DNA from: Bacteroidia bacterium
Lineage (GTDB): Bacteria; Bacteroidota; Bacteroidia; Flavobacteriales; Flavobacteriaceae
Length of the DNA: 42,526 nt
Direction: 5' to 3'
Assembly (NCBI GenBank): GCA_030430535.1
Contig: JAUIKY010000032.1
Span: 1-42,526, forward strand
Numbering within the stretch: position 1 is the stretch's first letter; every line of letters begins with the position of its first letter. Below the pieces are notes generated by a model that was not told the DNA's origin, made no database searches, and was given only the letters and a program-made list of their open reading frames with translations. Shown here piece after piece: positions 40,912 through 42,526 of the stretch. The translations under genes were made by a program, and so were the position numbers.

Positions 40912-42258
40912 ATGGAGTTTGTTATAAAAATATCACAGTTTTTGTTAAGCCTTTCGTTGCTCATCGTCCTGCATGAGCTGGGGCATTTTATCCCGGCAAA
41001 GGCTTTTAAAACTAGAGTTGAAAAGTTTTACCTCTTTTTTGATGTGAAGTTTTCATTGTTCAAAAAGAAGATTGGTGAAACCGTTTATGGTATTGGTTGG
41101 TTGCCGCTTGGGGGCTATGTGAAAATTTCGGGAATGATTGACGAAAGTATGGATACCGAGCAAATGGCACAAGAGCCACAACCTTGGGAATTCCGTTCGA
41201 AACCAGCTTGGCAACGTTTGATTATTATGCTTGGGGGTGTTACCGTAAATTTCCTGTTGGCGATTTTAATTTATATCGGGATGAGCTTTTTTTACGGAGA
41301 AAGCGTATTGCCTATTGAAAATATAAAAGACGGATTAGCCATTGAAAGTACCGTAGCCAACAAAGCGGGTTTACAAACCGGCGATAAGATTTTAGCGGTT
41401 GATGGTGAAAACATTGAAACCTTCTCGCAAATTTCAGAAAAGGTGTTGTTTGGAAAAGAAGTGTTGATTGAGCGCGATGGCGTGCAATCGACCATAACTA
41501 TGCCAGAGGATTTTCTGGCTCAGTTGATGGACTCGAAAGAGCGCGGTTTTATTAGTTTAAGACAGCCTTTTATTGTGATGCAAGTTCCTGATACTTCATA
41601 CAACAAAGCCAGCGGATTGCAGAAAGGCGATATCCTTTTGGCGCTTAACGATTATAAAACCAAATATGCCGATCAGGTTAGAGATGGTTTAGAGCAGTTT
41701 AAAGGGCAGGAAGTAACCGCCACCGTAAAACGTGAAAACCAAAGTTTAACGTTACCGTTAAAAGTCAGCGACGAAGGCAAATTGGGAATTGTTTATGCTG
41801 CAGCTTCAACACCGGAAACTTTGGAAGCTTTGGGTTATTACGACTACCAAACTAAAGATTACGGTTTTTTTGAAGCCATTCCGGTTGGAATGAATAAAGC
41901 CAAAGAACGTGTGTCATCGTATTGGGACCAGTTAGGTGCTATTTTTACGCCAAGTACCGGAGCTTATAAAGGCGTTGGAGGCTTTAAAGCGATTTACGAT
42001 ATCTTTCCTAGTTTTTGGAGCTGGCAAGCGTTTTGGAGCATCACGGCCTTTTTATCGATTATGTTGGGCGTATTGAACCTATTGCCCATTCCGGCGTTGG
42101 ATGGTGGCCACGTAATGTTTTTACTTTACGAAATGGTTTCTGGAAGAAAGCCGGGCGACAAGTTTATGGAGTACGCGCAAATGGTAGGGTTCTTTATTTT
42201 AATAGCTTTAGTTTTGTTTGCAAATGGTAATGATATCTACAAAGCGATTTTTAATTAA
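40912..42258 (+). CDS. rseP: RseP-like site-2 zinc metalloprotease
   Basis: A 448-residue inner-membrane protease that cuts anti-sigma factors within the membrane and clears signal peptides. HELGHF (21-26) gives zinc ligands His21, His25 and catalytic Glu22. The third ligand is in LLPIPALDGGHVMF. Two tandem PDZ domains lie in the periplasmic part (about 140-195 and 230-285). Four or so membrane segments. Length typical. Confidence 0.94.
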   Translation: MEFVIKISQFLLSLSLLIVLHELGHFIPAKAFKTRVEKFYLFFDVKFSLFKKKIGETVYGIGWLPLGGYVKISGMIDESMDTEQMAQEPQPWEFRSKPAWQRLIIMLGGVTVNFLLAILIYIGMSFFYGESVLPIENIKDGLAIESTVANKAGLQTGDKILAVDGENIETFSQISEKVLFGKEVLIERDGVQSTITMPEDFLAQLMDSKERGFISLRQPFIVMQVPDTSYNKASGLQKGDILLALNDYKTKYADQVRDGLEQFKGQEVTATVKRENQSLTLPLKVSDEGKLGIVYAAASTPETLEALGYYDYQTKDYGFFEAIPVGMNKAKERVSSYWDQLGAIFTPSTGAYKGVGGFKAIYDIFPSFWSWQAFWSITAFLSIMLGVLNLLPIPALDGGHVMFLLYEMVSGRKPGDKFMEYAQMVGFFILIALVLFANGNDIYKAIFN

Positions 42259-42276
42259 AATTTTTTTAAAAAAGTA

Positions 42277-42306
42277 TTGCGAGAACTAAAATAATATATA
42301 TCTTTG
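42277..42306 (+). promoter_or_regulatory. Promoter of the tRNA-Asn gene
   Basis: TTG (42277-42279), 19-base spacer, TATCTTTG (42299-42306). An ideal Bacteroidota -33/-7 match, 25 bases before the tRNA. Confidence 0.8.
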
Positions 42307-42331
42307 CGCTCGCAAAAGCGAAACAAAACCT

Positions 42332-42405
42332 TCCTCAGTAGCTCAGTTGGTTAGAGCATCTGACTGTTAATCAGAGGGTCGCTGGTTCGAGCCCAGCCTG
42401 AGGAG
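42332..42405 (+). tRNA. tRNA-Asn (anticodon GTT)
   Basis: Full cloverleaf: acceptor TCCTCAG/CTGAGGA, D-arm with AGCTCAGTTGGTTAGAGC, anticodon stem TCTGA/TCAGA with loop CTGTTAA (GTT at 42366-42368), and T-arm GCTGG/CCAGC with loop TTCGAGC (one G/C variant). Discriminator G at 42405; CCA is not encoded. Confidence 0.96.
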
Positions 42406-42410
42406 CAAAC

Positions 42411-42440
42411 AAAGACTTTACAGAAATGTAAGGTCTTTTT
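42411..42440 (+). terminator. Intrinsic terminator between the two tRNA genes
   Basis: AAAGACTTTACA-gaaa-TGTAAGGTCTTT, a 12-bp stem with one wobble and a GAAA loop, then a T-run. It suggests that tRNA-Asn and tRNA-Arg are not simply one transcript. Confidence 0.8.
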
Positions 42441-42453
42441 TGTTTTATGCAAA

Positions 42454-42525
42454 GGCTCCATAGTTCAAGGGATAGAACAAAAGTTTCCTAAACTTTAGAT
42501 CCAGGTTCGAATCCTGGTGGAGTCA
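42454..42525 (+). tRNA. tRNA-Arg (anticodon CCT)
   Basis: Acceptor GGCTCCA/TGGAGTC (one G-T pair), anticodon stem AAAGT/ACTTT with loop TTCCTAA (anticodon CCT), T-arm CCAGG/CCTGG with loop TTCGAAT. Discriminator A at 42525; the window ends one base later. It reads AGG codons. Confidence 0.95.
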
Positions 42526-42526
42526 C

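Overview
The window looks like chromosomal core DNA from a flavobacterium (Bacteroidota, Flavobacteriaceae-like). It is AT-rich. Many genes are preceded by the Bacteroidota-type -7 element TAnnTTTG and lack a Shine-Dalgarno sequence. The tRNA genes do not encode CCA. The gene set includes lineage markers: an IPExxxVDY-family protein, a DUF4374 lipoprotein, two TonB-dependent receptors with carboxypeptidase-like N-terminal domains, an OmpA protein with TSP3 repeats, and a TlpA-like thioredoxin. No insertion sequence, prophage or CRISPR array was seen.

Layout. (1) Positions 1-5.5 kb: the 3' part of a tRNA-like gene with a terminator, then a minus-strand, tightly packed set: AddB-like nuclease, alpha/beta hydrolase, glpD. 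(2) 5.5-10.3 kb: an OmpA/TSP3 outer-membrane protein on its own promoter, and the AddA-like helicase-nuclease that probably partners the AddB-like protein. (3) 10.4-20.7 kb: superoxide dismutase; a 560-base gap holding two copies of a probable small RNA; a minus-strand run of PurF-family amidotransferase, PfkB kinase, RNase H1 and purN; then, divergently, acpP-fabF-rnc followed by the IPExxxVDY gene and pyk. (4) 20.7-30.0 kb: a TonB receptor with a DUF4374 lipoprotein (a likely metal or siderophore pair), mfd, a TlpA-like protein and a YraN nuclease. (5) 30.1-40.0 kb: a metal-homeostasis region with a TroABCD/ZnuABC-like ABC transporter, a second TonB receptor, a divergent DtxR/MntR-family regulator, and feoA-feoB plus a 44-residue Cys-rich FeoB-associated protein. 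(6) 40-42.5 kb: a SCO-family copper chaperone, the RseP site-2 protease, tRNA-Asn and tRNA-Arg.

How the parts fit. TTTAGAyTrA-type palindromes lie at three metal-uptake promoters (TonB receptor 1, the TonB receptor 2/regulator divergent promoter, and feoAB). This suggests one DtxR-family regulon inside the window. The other main points are the tandem small-RNA candidates between sod and the purF-like gene, a perfect terminator-like hairpin inside the first codons of rnc, winged-helix tails on both ABC permeases, and a family of short hairpin repeats (GAGAT-stem-loop-ATGAC). One copy of that repeat lies just before a permease gene and creates a false N-terminal extension. All assignments were made by reading the sequence; no database search was run.
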